Assembly (NCBI RefSeq): GCF_900461555.1
Contig: NZ_UGOX01000002.1
Coordinates: forward strand, 1 to 64,000
Direction of reading: 5' to 3'
Source: Legionella quinlivanii
Lineage (GTDB): Bacteria; Pseudomonadota; Gammaproteobacteria; Legionellales; Legionellaceae
DNA length: 64,000 bases
The position numbers and the translations under genes were made by a program. Shown here piece by piece: positions 51,101-59,216 of the stretch. Below the pieces are notes generated by a model, which searched no databases, was not told where the DNA came from, and was given only the letters and a program-made list of their open reading frames with translations. Within the stretch, counting starts at the first letter, position 1, and each line of letters begins with the position of its first letter.

Positions 51101-54040
51101 ATTTTGCTCTGAAAAGTTGGCATGTAGTATGGCGTCTTCAAGCTCTAAGGCGTCTTTGGTTGTCCAATAGGTCTCTAAGTAAACCAAATCGTTAGACATT
51201 CGTTGCTTTAAAATAGGCGCAATGTCTTCAAAATCAGCTTCGCCTAAAGCGTATTTTAGGGCATGGGTCATTAGGTCACTGTGCTTAAAGGCCGCATTTC
51301 GCTCCGCACATTTAGCGATGGCATAATGGATGGCTGCTTGGGCAATGTGCGCCTTGTCCTGCGATTTGAGTTCGAGGTTATTTATTAATGCTTTAAGCTC
51401 TTTTTCAATGACCGGATTGGCATACGCAATTTCCCGGTAAATTAAATCTGGTTTTTTCTGTTGTACTTCAAAAGCAGTCCATTTCTGTTGTGCTTTCTGT
51501 AAAAATTTCTGAGCCTTTACCTCATCTCGAGTAAAGAGTGTTACGTTTTTAGCATTTTCCCCTATCTCACCCATTAAATTACGGTTCAGTTGATAAGGCT
51601 CGGCGCAAACAAATGCTTGCAGGGTATTGGGCGCTATTTCTTGGGGGTTTTTACAGTAATCGTAAGAGAAATAATTATCCGACAACATTTGGTGATTTAA
51701 AAAAAGGGATTCTGAACCCTGTTGAACATACAGACCTGATTCGGTAATCTTTGAAACGGTAAATGCACTTTTTGGCTCAACCTTTCGTCTTTGCACGTAC
51801 AACGTGCGATCATTGATTAAGCGCTCACCGACTGTAATATCCAAACGTTTTTCACGAGAAATACGATACTCTTCCTTTGAATTAAGAGAAAATTCACTTT
51901 GTTTGCCTAAGAGGTTTTCCAGTACCAAGCTGTTTTTATTTTTCCCGCGAACAATATAATGTGTTGCAGCCCTGCCCTCTTTATAAAAAGAAATCCTATC
52001 GCCTATCTGGTAGCAATCAGCCCGCTCTCTTTGTGGTGGCGTCAAGCTGACAGTGCTTAATACAGAAACGGTGGTCGTTTGCCTGGATAATTGCCCCTTA
52101 TTCATTAAGCCTTCTCTGATATGACTATTAATGGCCTCCTTTTGCTTATTATTGATTGCAACCAATGTATGTTTCTGTTGTTCCTCAGGTGTTAACCTTA
52201 GCCAGGCCGACATCATTGATTCGAAATGTTGTTTTTCAACAGCCAGCTTGAGCTCGCCTTTAATAGGATTACTGAATGACTGATGAGAATGCACGCCATT
52301 GTCTTTCAATAGCTTAATAGGATTACCTGCACTAAATCCGAGTGTGGAAGCGGAGTTATTAAGTAAAATGAGTTTGCTCTTATTTTCTTTCGTTAACTCA
52401 CTTAATGCGGATAAATCCTTCAATGAGAGTTTTTGCGCATCATGAACAATGACCATATCTTGTTTGTTTTTAGTCCAAGGAGTGGATTTAATTCGTTTTC
52501 CATAGTGGTATTGAAAGCCAGATACCGTATGGACGATATCGTCTTTGAAAAAATTTTTGATTCTGGAAATCAATCCATTCTGAGAGTGTTTAATTTCTTC
52601 GCGTAGTTGCAGCGTTTTTAATCGGCCGGGATGAAGCACATAAGGATTTAGTTGCTGCTCTGACGCTAGATTCACCATATCCTGTATCAATTCCTTTTCG
52701 GAATGGAAACCATTGACGTCAATAATTTGTATTCGATCAGGGCTTTTGAAAATGTCAGACGCGAGCCCGTACCCGGCGATATGAAGGGAGGATCCAGTTT
52801 TTAAATCCTGGGTTCCACTGCTTATAAATTCCTTCTCCAGGCGAAGTAATCCCTTCGTTGTATAATATTCTAATGGTTTTCCCTTCAGCGCTTCTTTAGC
52901 AAGAAGCGATTCAATCTCCTGTTCAATTTCTTCATGGCTTATTAATCCGGCCGAGAAGCTCATGGCCTGGCGAACCAGTGTGCCATGCTGAATCTGGGTG
53001 GAATATTCTGATAGATGTAATAGCGCATCTGACACTGCTTTTTGAGGATTGGAGCTTAAGGGTTGAGTATGCGTTTTCCTTACCTCTCCCTTCCCTTTAT
53101 TGTATTTTGATTGCTGGACAATCTCTTCCAAATTCAAACCAAGTCCTGCAATTTCTTCCTTCCAGAGCTGATGTAAGGATTCACTATCAACTTCTACCTT
53201 TTTTTTCCGCGTGGATAAATTAGACTTCTCTGCAGCCTTCGCACTCGTTGTACCCCGCTCTTTCATATCTTGTACGATCTGCTCGCGTCTTTTGGAGGTC
53301 ACCTTTATGGCTTCCTCACTAATCCCTTCGATTTCAAAATTGCCATACCGATCTTTGATATGAATTGAGTAGCCAAGCTCTCTTACTTTTTTGGCTAAAG
53401 AAGACATATACACTAGGCCTAAATAGTGTTGATTACTATAGATTAATTCACGAAACCCATGGTCAAGGTTGTCTTTATCTTGTTTCGCTCTTGAGGATAG
53501 GGCACGCCATAGACCATCCGAACGCTCCGTCATATTCAGGATAGCTAAGTGCGTATGCAAATCAGGATCTAATTCTCTTGAGGTGGTATGAATAAACGAT
53601 GCAGCGACTAAGTTTCTAGTCTTTTCAAAGGTTGTTTCCTTGTTAAAGGTAATACGCGCCTCTGCCGCTAACTGTTCAATACGTTCAAACGCAATACCCA
53701 CTGCCTCTTCATGCGCCTTCAATAATCGTTCATCTTTTCCCACCAGTGCTAAAATAGAAACTGATTTCGGTGCTGATAAAGTAACATCAGTCCCAGGACG
53801 GTGTTTTCGTTCTCCATTCTCTATGATCCCCAATAGTTGGCCGCTGGGTAATTCGCCACTTAACAATTTTAAAAATTGTTCAGGTTCGATAACACCGGAT
53901 AAGTTAAGCTGTTTAGCACCATTGCCGAGCCATCTGGACATACTGTTTAAAGCATCTCTATCACTTAAATAGTAATTGTCCTGATTGGTATAATAATGAA
54001 GTGCATCATTGGCACCGCCAATTTTTTTTAAAGTAAGCAT
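48173..54040 (-). CDS. traI: Conjugative relaxase-helicase TraI (MobF) with TOPRIM-like tail
   Basis: A 1955-residue relaxase that nicks oriT and unwinds the transferred strand. The relaxase domain (1-300) has the F-type tyrosine cluster YYTNQDNYY at residues 16-24 (Tyr16, 17, 23, 24), HRPGTDVTLSAPKSVS near 80 and the metal-binding histidines in HTTSRELDPDLHTHLAI. A degenerate helicase-like region follows, then the RecD-type helicase with Walker A GLAGVGKTT near 1020, DESSMI and RQNPNPELK. From about 1640, CYRYGTKGSLKIDTNTGLWH and GLSILHV...VILCVDNDGQATY resemble the zinc/TOPRIM part of plasmid primases, which F TraI (1756 residues) lacks. It is the last gene of the tra operon here. Confidence 0.93.
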   Translation of the reverse strand: MLTLKKIGGANDALHYYTNQDNYYLSDRDALNSMSRWLGNGAKQLNLSGVIEPEQFLKLLSGELPSGQLLGIIENGERKHRPGTDVTLSAPKSVSILALVGKDERLLKAHEEAVGIAFERIEQLAAEARITFNKETTFEKTRNLVAASFIHTTSRELDPDLHTHLAILNMTERSDGLWRALSSRAKQDKDNLDHGFRELIYSNQHYLGLVYMSSLAKKVRELGYSIHIKDRYGNFEIEGISEEAIKVTSKRREQIVQDMKERGTTSAKAAEKSNLSTRKKKVEVDSESLHQLWKEEIAGLGLNLEEIVQQSKYNKGKGEVRKTHTQPLSSNPQKAVSDALLHLSEYSTQIQHGTLVRQAMSFSAGLISHEEIEQEIESLLAKEALKGKPLEYYTTKGLLRLEKEFISSGTQDLKTGSSLHIAGYGLASDIFKSPDRIQIIDVNGFHSEKELIQDMVNLASEQQLNPYVLHPGRLKTLQLREEIKHSQNGLISRIKNFFKDDIVHTVSGFQYHYGKRIKSTPWTKNKQDMVIVHDAQKLSLKDLSALSELTKENKSKLILLNNSASTLGFSAGNPIKLLKDNGVHSHQSFSNPIKGELKLAVEKQHFESMMSAWLRLTPEEQQKHTLVAINNKQKEAINSHIREGLMNKGQLSRQTTTVSVLSTVSLTPPQRERADCYQIGDRISFYKEGRAATHYIVRGKNKNSLVLENLLGKQSEFSLNSKEEYRISREKRLDITVGERLINDRTLYVQRRKVEPKSAFTVSKITESGLYVQQGSESLFLNHQMLSDNYFSYDYCKNPQEIAPNTLQAFVCAEPYQLNRNLMGEIGENAKNVTLFTRDEVKAQKFLQKAQQKWTAFEVQQKKPDLIYREIAYANPVIEKELKALINNLELKSQDKAHIAQAAIHYAIAKCAERNAAFKHSDLMTHALKYALGEADFEDIAPILKQRMSNDLVYLETYWTTKDALELEDAILHANFSEQNQVTPIAPHKSRLLSLPDSLTQGQKDAITLITTTADRFVSIQGLAGVGKTTMMRHVREIATENEFKVLGLAPTHKAVEELNANGIPSQTIDSFLQNETPIDSRYVLIVDESSMIDNEKYHALQKKCIETNSRMAFTGDITQLQSLASGIPHELTIKSQSQKTAYMEEIVRQNPNPELKKAAELSSKREVGQALDVIKNINPEAFVERQSHSNQPTSSIIEIDCNHDGKKNYKPIYKAISEDFLSRTGECQKNTLIVVHAHEDRTPIEMLIRDGLKKQDQIVGNDTQCGRLFSKTIDQADQVFAKSFEPGDVIRFGKSYSVAKKDGYFTVQKVDTERNKLICTDEANTSYSINASILPKTMPSFYKYDQYPLASGDRIRLKRNDTDKGIIANEEYAVTRLHGQTAILHHGEKEIVLDLTQKSDQHWDYAYTNTAYSSQGATRKLVIALELEDRIVVTTHRSHEIDLTRASHQTTIYTDHLNGLIERLEDPLKQRDADKTSAVLTAEHYRLKYSKQQLILSNVINKKNEVALKKDVVLLNTDARLKNDGKLNPVIRAEEVYEALIEVAEPLVKSLLGEPNHQLSTKNCYRYGTKGSLKIDTNTGLWHNFETEESGNLFHLIEQEQGLSGFKDALDYAARFINYMPDYERKAPKAKVESKDKLKNEGKRNLAQSLFQKSLPIKGSLAEKYLLVHRGLDQYNQADLRYCPSVYTRTQNGDKYVPALLAFSKDEQGGIHHVQVTKLDKSTGGKDKSCEPVKQTFGSITNHVVNLNNNGKGDTAYLTEGVETGLSILHVNEKAPVYAVLGKANFANIDTKNLPDKVILCVDNDGQATYKYAKNEKTNPIIRAAERLNDAGFKVSIIIPKKENTDLNDILVIEGRDALRKQLSQGISLDEFKQQCEVENIGIDKKTSLVTDRFQALINQDQRLNQKGTGEFLELNKQLINRIKERSYSKEFIENNRSNELHNSPLNREMEREL

Positions 54041-54059
54041 TATTTTTCTCCCCTCTTGC

Positions 54060-56051
54060 TTAAAAAATATCTTTAATCACAATGGACGATTCCCGTAACT
54101 CAATGGCATTGGGATCCTGGTGACTTGAAGAGGAAATTGCTTTAGGTTCCGCAAAGGGGGATTCAGGAAGTATCAGATCTTTATCTGAAACATCATGAGC
54201 CAGTTGTTCAAATTGATGAATTTTTTTAACTGCTTCATCCGCACTTGGATCATTTTGAATCATTAAGGCACTATGATTTACTTTTTCCAAGGCATCAAAG
54301 TTAATTGCGCGTTCAATAAGCGGTACGCAAATTACTTGACGGTCTATGTATTTATTTTTTAATCGCGTGATGGGATGGTTTCCTACCAAGCGAATATAAC
54401 ACTCCATGTCATCAAGCGTCATAATATCGCCTTCTTCAACCGTATTTCGTTTGGCACGTTGCGAACCGACTGTATTCCCATCACGTACTGAATCTGGCCC
54501 ATACGACTGACTTTCTTTCATCTCATTGATAACCTGTGACCCTAAATCTTTGGACACCCATTCCGCTACTTTCGACTTTGGACTTCTAAAATAAATCGAG
54601 GTATTGAGTAAATCGGCAATGGCACCAGCCTCATGGGTACCATAGATAAAATCCAATTGCGCGATGGATTGAATGCCAATGGCAACACATCCACCAAACT
54701 TGCGAATATCAGCCAATGTGTCAGAAATGGTTTCTAATCGATGAAGACTCGCTAGCTCGTCCATGACAAGCCAAATGCGCCCTTTATTATTGGCCATTAG
54801 GGATTGAACTCCCTGCATGGCAAGTCCTAGCCAAAGGGAAATCAATGGCTTTATCTCTTTGTGGTATTTCGAACGCGAGGTAATAAATAGCCATCCTTTA
54901 TTGTATTTTTTGGGATCGGTTGTATTTTGGATCCACTCTTTAATCGAAAAATCTTCCTTACCGGACTTATCAAGCCCTTCGAGAAAGCGCAGTGCCTTGG
55001 TGTAGGTTGCCAATACTGATTTAATGGAAATAGCGGTTTTTTCAATTTCTTTACTGACTAAGTTTTCCGATTCAGTGCCTTTGAGAATTCCCCTTATTTC
55101 CTCCAAAGAGGTAGTGAGCAGTAATTGCAGCAGAAACACTGGATCTTTCTGTGCATAATCCCTGATTTTCCATGCCATTGAAGTAAAAATGGTTCGTGCC
55201 GAATCCACCCAAAAGGGATCACTGCCTTGTACTGACTTAGGGATTAAATAGGAGGCGAATGAGCCAAACTCCAAAGGATTGGCGCATTCTCTCCACATTT
55301 TCCAATTCGCACATAAGGTTGAAACAGGGTTAAGCTCAATATCAATGCGCTCATCAAAAAAGTAGGGCTTAATAGTGCATTCTTTATCATAGATGATTGC
55401 CGGTTCACCCAATGCTCTAATCTGATCTAAAAGCATCATCATGGCTTGCGTCTTCCCTGCCCCTGTAGTGCCGTGAAATAACATGCCTTGTTTTTCAGAG
55501 TACATCGGCATGGGAATGCGATTTAAAAGCTTAATCTCTGATGCACCCCGTTTGGACCCACTGACCGATTGGATGGTTTCTTTTGGGGAAGCGGCAAGAC
55601 GTGTACCTGAAACAAATTGATCTTTGGTGTACTTTTCCCCCAATTTAATAAAGAACCGGGAAAAGAGTAATGTAATCAATAGATACACTGCTCCGCCAAA
55701 AAATAAAGAAACTTTCGACTTGGAAATAAGACTTTCTTTGGCAAGGCGAACTGCCGATTGAATTATTGGACTGTTTTGATAAAACGCTGCGGTTACCTTG
55801 CTTCCGTTCAGGTTTGTCCATAACACTTGATCCTCATAATGCGCTTTGACCAGAATATGACTGATTTGGTTAAGCCCGAATAGCTTAAGCTCTGTCCATG
55901 CATAAAATATCATGATGAGTGAGAACAGCACCATAAAACCAAAAATAGCCCAGCCAAAAATTCGATTACTTACCTGGATCATCATTTTGGTTTTGTAATC
56001 AAAAATCTGACCCCCACTGATAAATTGCAAGATACTTTGCTTCATGGCCAT
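54060..56051 (-). CDS. traD: Type IV coupling protein TraD
   Basis: A 663-residue inner-membrane AAA+ ATPase that brings the relaxosome to the transfer channel. Two transmembrane helices lie at about residues 30-55 and 115-135. The ATPase domain has Walker A GTTGAGKTQAMM near 195 and Walker B IWLVMDELASL near 430, followed by the typical GGCVAIGIQSIAQLDFIYG. The C-terminal 90 residues are acidic and end in RESSIVIKDIF, probably the relaxosome-contact tail. The start overlaps the stop of the preceding membrane-protein gene (TAATG), and traI follows after 19 bp. Confidence 0.93.
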   Translation of the reverse strand: MAMKQSILQFISGGQIFDYKTKMMIQVSNRIFGWAIFGFMVLFSLIMIFYAWTELKLFGLNQISHILVKAHYEDQVLWTNLNGSKVTAAFYQNSPIIQSAVRLAKESLISKSKVSLFFGGAVYLLITLLFSRFFIKLGEKYTKDQFVSGTRLAASPKETIQSVSGSKRGASEIKLLNRIPMPMYSEKQGMLFHGTTGAGKTQAMMMLLDQIRALGEPAIIYDKECTIKPYFFDERIDIELNPVSTLCANWKMWRECANPLEFGSFASYLIPKSVQGSDPFWVDSARTIFTSMAWKIRDYAQKDPVFLLQLLLTTSLEEIRGILKGTESENLVSKEIEKTAISIKSVLATYTKALRFLEGLDKSGKEDFSIKEWIQNTTDPKKYNKGWLFITSRSKYHKEIKPLISLWLGLAMQGVQSLMANNKGRIWLVMDELASLHRLETISDTLADIRKFGGCVAIGIQSIAQLDFIYGTHEAGAIADLLNTSIYFRSPKSKVAEWVSKDLGSQVINEMKESQSYGPDSVRDGNTVGSQRAKRNTVEEGDIMTLDDMECYIRLVGNHPITRLKNKYIDRQVICVPLIERAINFDALEKVNHSALMIQNDPSADEAVKKIHQFEQLAHDVSDKDLILPESPFAEPKAISSSSHQDPNAIELRESSIVIKDIF

Positions 56052-56707
56052 TAATCCGATCTTTTGGCCGCTTTGGCTTGAGAAAAAAGACGTTCAATCT
56101 GTTGTATCAGAACACTTTGTCCTAAACGCTGGGCTTCCATATTAAAAATGAAGAGGGATAAAACGAGGCTAAATACAATCGCTCCCATAAGCAGCATTTC
56201 CAAATCATCCAACCGAAATAGAGCAATACCTATCAAGAGTAACAAGGCATAAAACGTCAGATAGCATTTCAGGTAGTGCTTCATTAGCGCACGAATAAAT
56301 GGTGCTGACTTTAATTCGGATTCAATGGCAACCCATAAAATAAAACCTCGCCCTAATCCACACAGAAGGAAAAAAAGAGGAATTAAATTATAAAGAACGA
56401 CCTCGCTCATAATGTCTAATAATGCGCTTCGATTCATATGAAAGCCCATAAGCACTAAGAGTTTCACTAGTCCTATGGCTAAAACGCACAACAGCAGGTA
56501 GATCTTTCCCACCATTTTCAGATAAGGAATATACACTTGGTTGCCACTGAGTGTTTTGACCTTCAATGTCGCCAATGTAATGGTCAAGTAAATTCGGACA
56601 CTTATTTAAACAACTTACTAAACAAAATTTATCCCTGCTGACGCACCGCTTCCGCGGTTTGTCGACTCCTCAATCCCGCGCAGTCCAGCGCTCCTGATTG
56701 AGCAGTT

Positions 56708-57511
56708 TCAAGCGATTCTCTGATAAAACTCCTGTTCAAACGCTAACGGTGTTTTATAGCCTAAAGTTGAATGAAGCCGTCTACCATTATAAAAGGCAAG
56801 ATAGTCAATCACAGCAAGCTTGGCACAGGCTTTAGTAGCGAATCGATGATAATTCAAGGATTCATATTTGATGCTTCGAAAAAACCGCTCTGTAGGGGAG
56901 TTATCCCAGCAATTGCCTTTGCGACTCATACTCTGCTGCATTTTCATTAATTTCAATAGCTCCTGGTACTCATAACTCGCATATTGACTGCCGCGATCTG
57001 AGTGGTGCAGTAATCCTGGAGAGGGTTTTTTGCGCCAAAACGCCATCCGCAGAGCTTTGGAGCACAAAGATGTGCGCATATGATCATCGACTGCCCAACC
57101 GATGATTTGGCGTGAATACAGATCCATGACGACTGCAATATATACCCAGCCCTCCAAAGTCCATACATAACTAATATCCGTGGTCCAAGCCTGATTCGGA
57201 GCAGTCACCTTAAATTGGCGATTCAAGAGGTTAGAGGCCAGTTCGAACCCATGTCGACTATCCGTCGTTTGTTTGAACCGCTTTGGATAACGTACAGTTA
57301 GCCGCAGCTTTTCCATTATCCGACGAACTTTGTAACGCCCCACGGGAAATCCCTGGGCAGTTAATTCCTTGGCTAGTCGTCTGGAACCATATGTATTTTT
57401 ACTGTCTCCAAAGAGTGCTTTCAATTTAACCTCAAGCATTGTGTCTTGTGGTTTAGGATGGTGGCCCTTAGAGTACCAGCGATAATAAGCACTTCGGCTA
57501 ACTTGCATCAT
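56708..57511 (-). CDS. IS3-family transposase OrfB, copy 2
   Basis: Identical in protein sequence to the OrfB at 16734-17537, with all three catalytic residues (WTTDISYVW, HHSDRGSQYAS, NSPTERFFRS). It is separated from its OrfA by the IS30 insertion, so the normal frameshift fusion cannot be made from this copy. Confidence 0.9.
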   Translation of the reverse strand: MMQVSRSAYYRWYSKGHHPKPQDTMLEVKLKALFGDSKNTYGSRRLAKELTAQGFPVGRYKVRRIMEKLRLTVRYPKRFKQTTDSRHGFELASNLLNRQFKVTAPNQAWTTDISYVWTLEGWVYIAVVMDLYSRQIIGWAVDDHMRTSLCSKALRMAFWRKKPSPGLLHHSDRGSQYASYEYQELLKLMKMQQSMSRKGNCWDNSPTERFFRSIKYESLNYHRFATKACAKLAVIDYLAFYNGRRLHSTLGYKTPLAFEQEFYQRIA

Positions 57512-57599
57512 TTTGCATAACAGTTTAATCGAATAGGCTTTCTCTTGCTCTTTGATAAATTCATATTTTATTTCTGTTCTTGAGCAAAGAAAGCCGCGG

Positions 57600-58826
57600 C
57601 AGATTCAACCGATCATTGCAACACCTAATTTGTTATAGTTAACTTTTTAGGAGAGACGATGGTGCGTGCTTTATCAAAACGGAGTTTTACAGAACATCAG
57701 CAAGATGTAATTTGGTCTTTATGGTCGCAAGGCAAATCACTTAGTGAAATTGGAAGACAGCTTAACAAGCATGCGGGTTCAATTTTTTGTTTCCTACAAA
57801 AATCCGGTGGTATAAAGCCTGTTAAATCTATTCGCTCAAAACAAGCATTAACTTTGTATGAACGGGAGGAAATATCACGTGGTTTATCAGCAAATTTATC
57901 TATCAGGACTATTGCAAAGACATTAAATCGCTCACCGTCGACTATATCTCGGGAAATAAATCGTAATGGAGGAATTTCAAAATATCGAGCCATATTAGCG
58001 GATAAACAAACATGGATAAGAGCAAAACGCCCTAAACAATCCAAGCTCCAAATTAATATACTGTTGAATGATATAATTGCAGATAAGCTTTCAAACAAGT
58101 GGTCACCAGAACAAATATCTGGTTATCTTAAGCGTACTTATCCGAATAATACTGCTATGAATATTTCTCATGAATCTATTTATAAAACACTTTATGTCCA
58201 ATCTCGAGGTCATCTAAAGAAAGAACTATTGACGCATCTGCGGACACAGAGAGTCATGCGGCAGTCCAAGAAATTTAACACAAAAGGTAACGCACGAGGC
58301 GGGATTATAGATGCTGTATCTATTCATGATAGGCCAAAAGAAATTGATAGTCGCACTGTACCAGGTCACTGGGAAGGGGATTTAATCTGCGGCTCAAATA
58401 AATCTTACGTTGCTACATTAGTTGAACGAACATCTAGATTCACTTTGTTAGTTAAGCTTACAGGTAACGATACAGCCAGTGTTGTACACGCTATTACCAA
58501 TAAAATTATAGAGCTTCCAAACCAGTTAAAAAAATCGCTTACTTGGGATCGTGGAATGGAATTAGCAAAGCATAAAAAATTTACAATCGACACTGAAATA
58601 AAGGTATATTTTTGTGATCCTAAATCGCCTTGGCAACGAGGAACCAACGAAAATACTAATCGTCTATTGAGACAATATATGCCTAAAAAAACAGACCTAG
58701 GTATTCATTCTCAATTTGATTTGGATCGAATTGCTAAAGAATTAAATGAAAGACCTAGGAAAACATTGAACTTTCTGTCTCCAGCAGATAAATTGAACGA
58801 GGTGTTGCAATGATCGGTTGAATCTG
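57600..58826 (+). mobile_element. IS30-family element, copy 2
   Basis: A 1227-bp copy with the same perfect 27-bp ends, flanked by CCGCGG at 57594-57599 and 58827-58832. Its transposase reads against the IS3 host genes. Confidence 0.9.
57659..58813 (+). CDS. IS30-family transposase, copy 2
   Basis: Identical in protein sequence to the 384-residue transposase at 15478-16632, complete with helix-turn-helix and the catalytic motifs GHWEGDLICG, TWDRGMELAKH and NENTNRLLRQ. The two copies lie in the same absolute orientation 42 kb apart and so form direct repeats. Confidence 0.93.
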   Translation: MVRALSKRSFTEHQQDVIWSLWSQGKSLSEIGRQLNKHAGSIFCFLQKSGGIKPVKSIRSKQALTLYEREEISRGLSANLSIRTIAKTLNRSPSTISREINRNGGISKYRAILADKQTWIRAKRPKQSKLQINILLNDIIADKLSNKWSPEQISGYLKRTYPNNTAMNISHESIYKTLYVQSRGHLKKELLTHLRTQRVMRQSKKFNTKGNARGGIIDAVSIHDRPKEIDSRTVPGHWEGDLICGSNKSYVATLVERTSRFTLLVKLTGNDTASVVHAITNKIIELPNQLKKSLTWDRGMELAKHKKFTIDTEIKVYFCDPKSPWQRGTNENTNRLLRQYMPKKTDLGIHSQFDLDRIAKELNERPRKTLNFLSPADKLNEVLQ

Positions 58827-59106
58827 CCGCGGCCTTTTTTAAAATTTCTCTCTCCATCCTGAGCTTGTTATTTTCTTTTCTGAGGCGTAACAACTCTTCT
58901 CGTTCGTTTAAGCTCAGCTGAGAGCCTGAGGTACTAGCCCCTTTCTTTTCAGCCCCTTTTTCCATACTAACCCATTTCCTTAGGGCACTAATCGAAACAC
59001 CTAAACTTGTAGCTGCTTCTGGAATGCTATAGCCTTTTGATAGCACCAACTGAACAGCATCCTGTTTGAATTCTAAACTAAAATACGGTCTCTTTCTTTG
59101 ATTCAT
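58827..59106 (-). pseudogene. IS3-family OrfA copy 2, interrupted
   Basis: Same OrfA fragment as at 15139-15418 (MNQRKRPYFSLEFKQ, then helix-turn-helix and leucine zipper), cut by IS30 at the same codon. Beyond 58827 the open frame runs into antisense IS30 sequence. Confidence 0.85.
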
Positions 59107-59216
59107 TACTTTCACTCCTATTGGTTATATTTTAACCTATAAAAGTGTCCAGGCATATTAGACCACTACACAACGCATTTAAATCATGCGTTAACGCCTC
59201 TTGAAATTGTTTCTGA

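Larger units (their letters stand above)
56576..59170 (-). mobile_element. IS3-family element copy 2, interrupted by an IS30-family element
   Basis: A 2595-bp nest identical in layout to 15075-17669 but on the opposite strand. It is flanked by CAA on both sides (56573-56575 and 59171-59173), a clean 3-bp target duplication. The IS30 insert occupies the same position in OrfA, yet its direction relative to the IS3 genes is reversed compared with copy 1. Confidence 0.92.
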
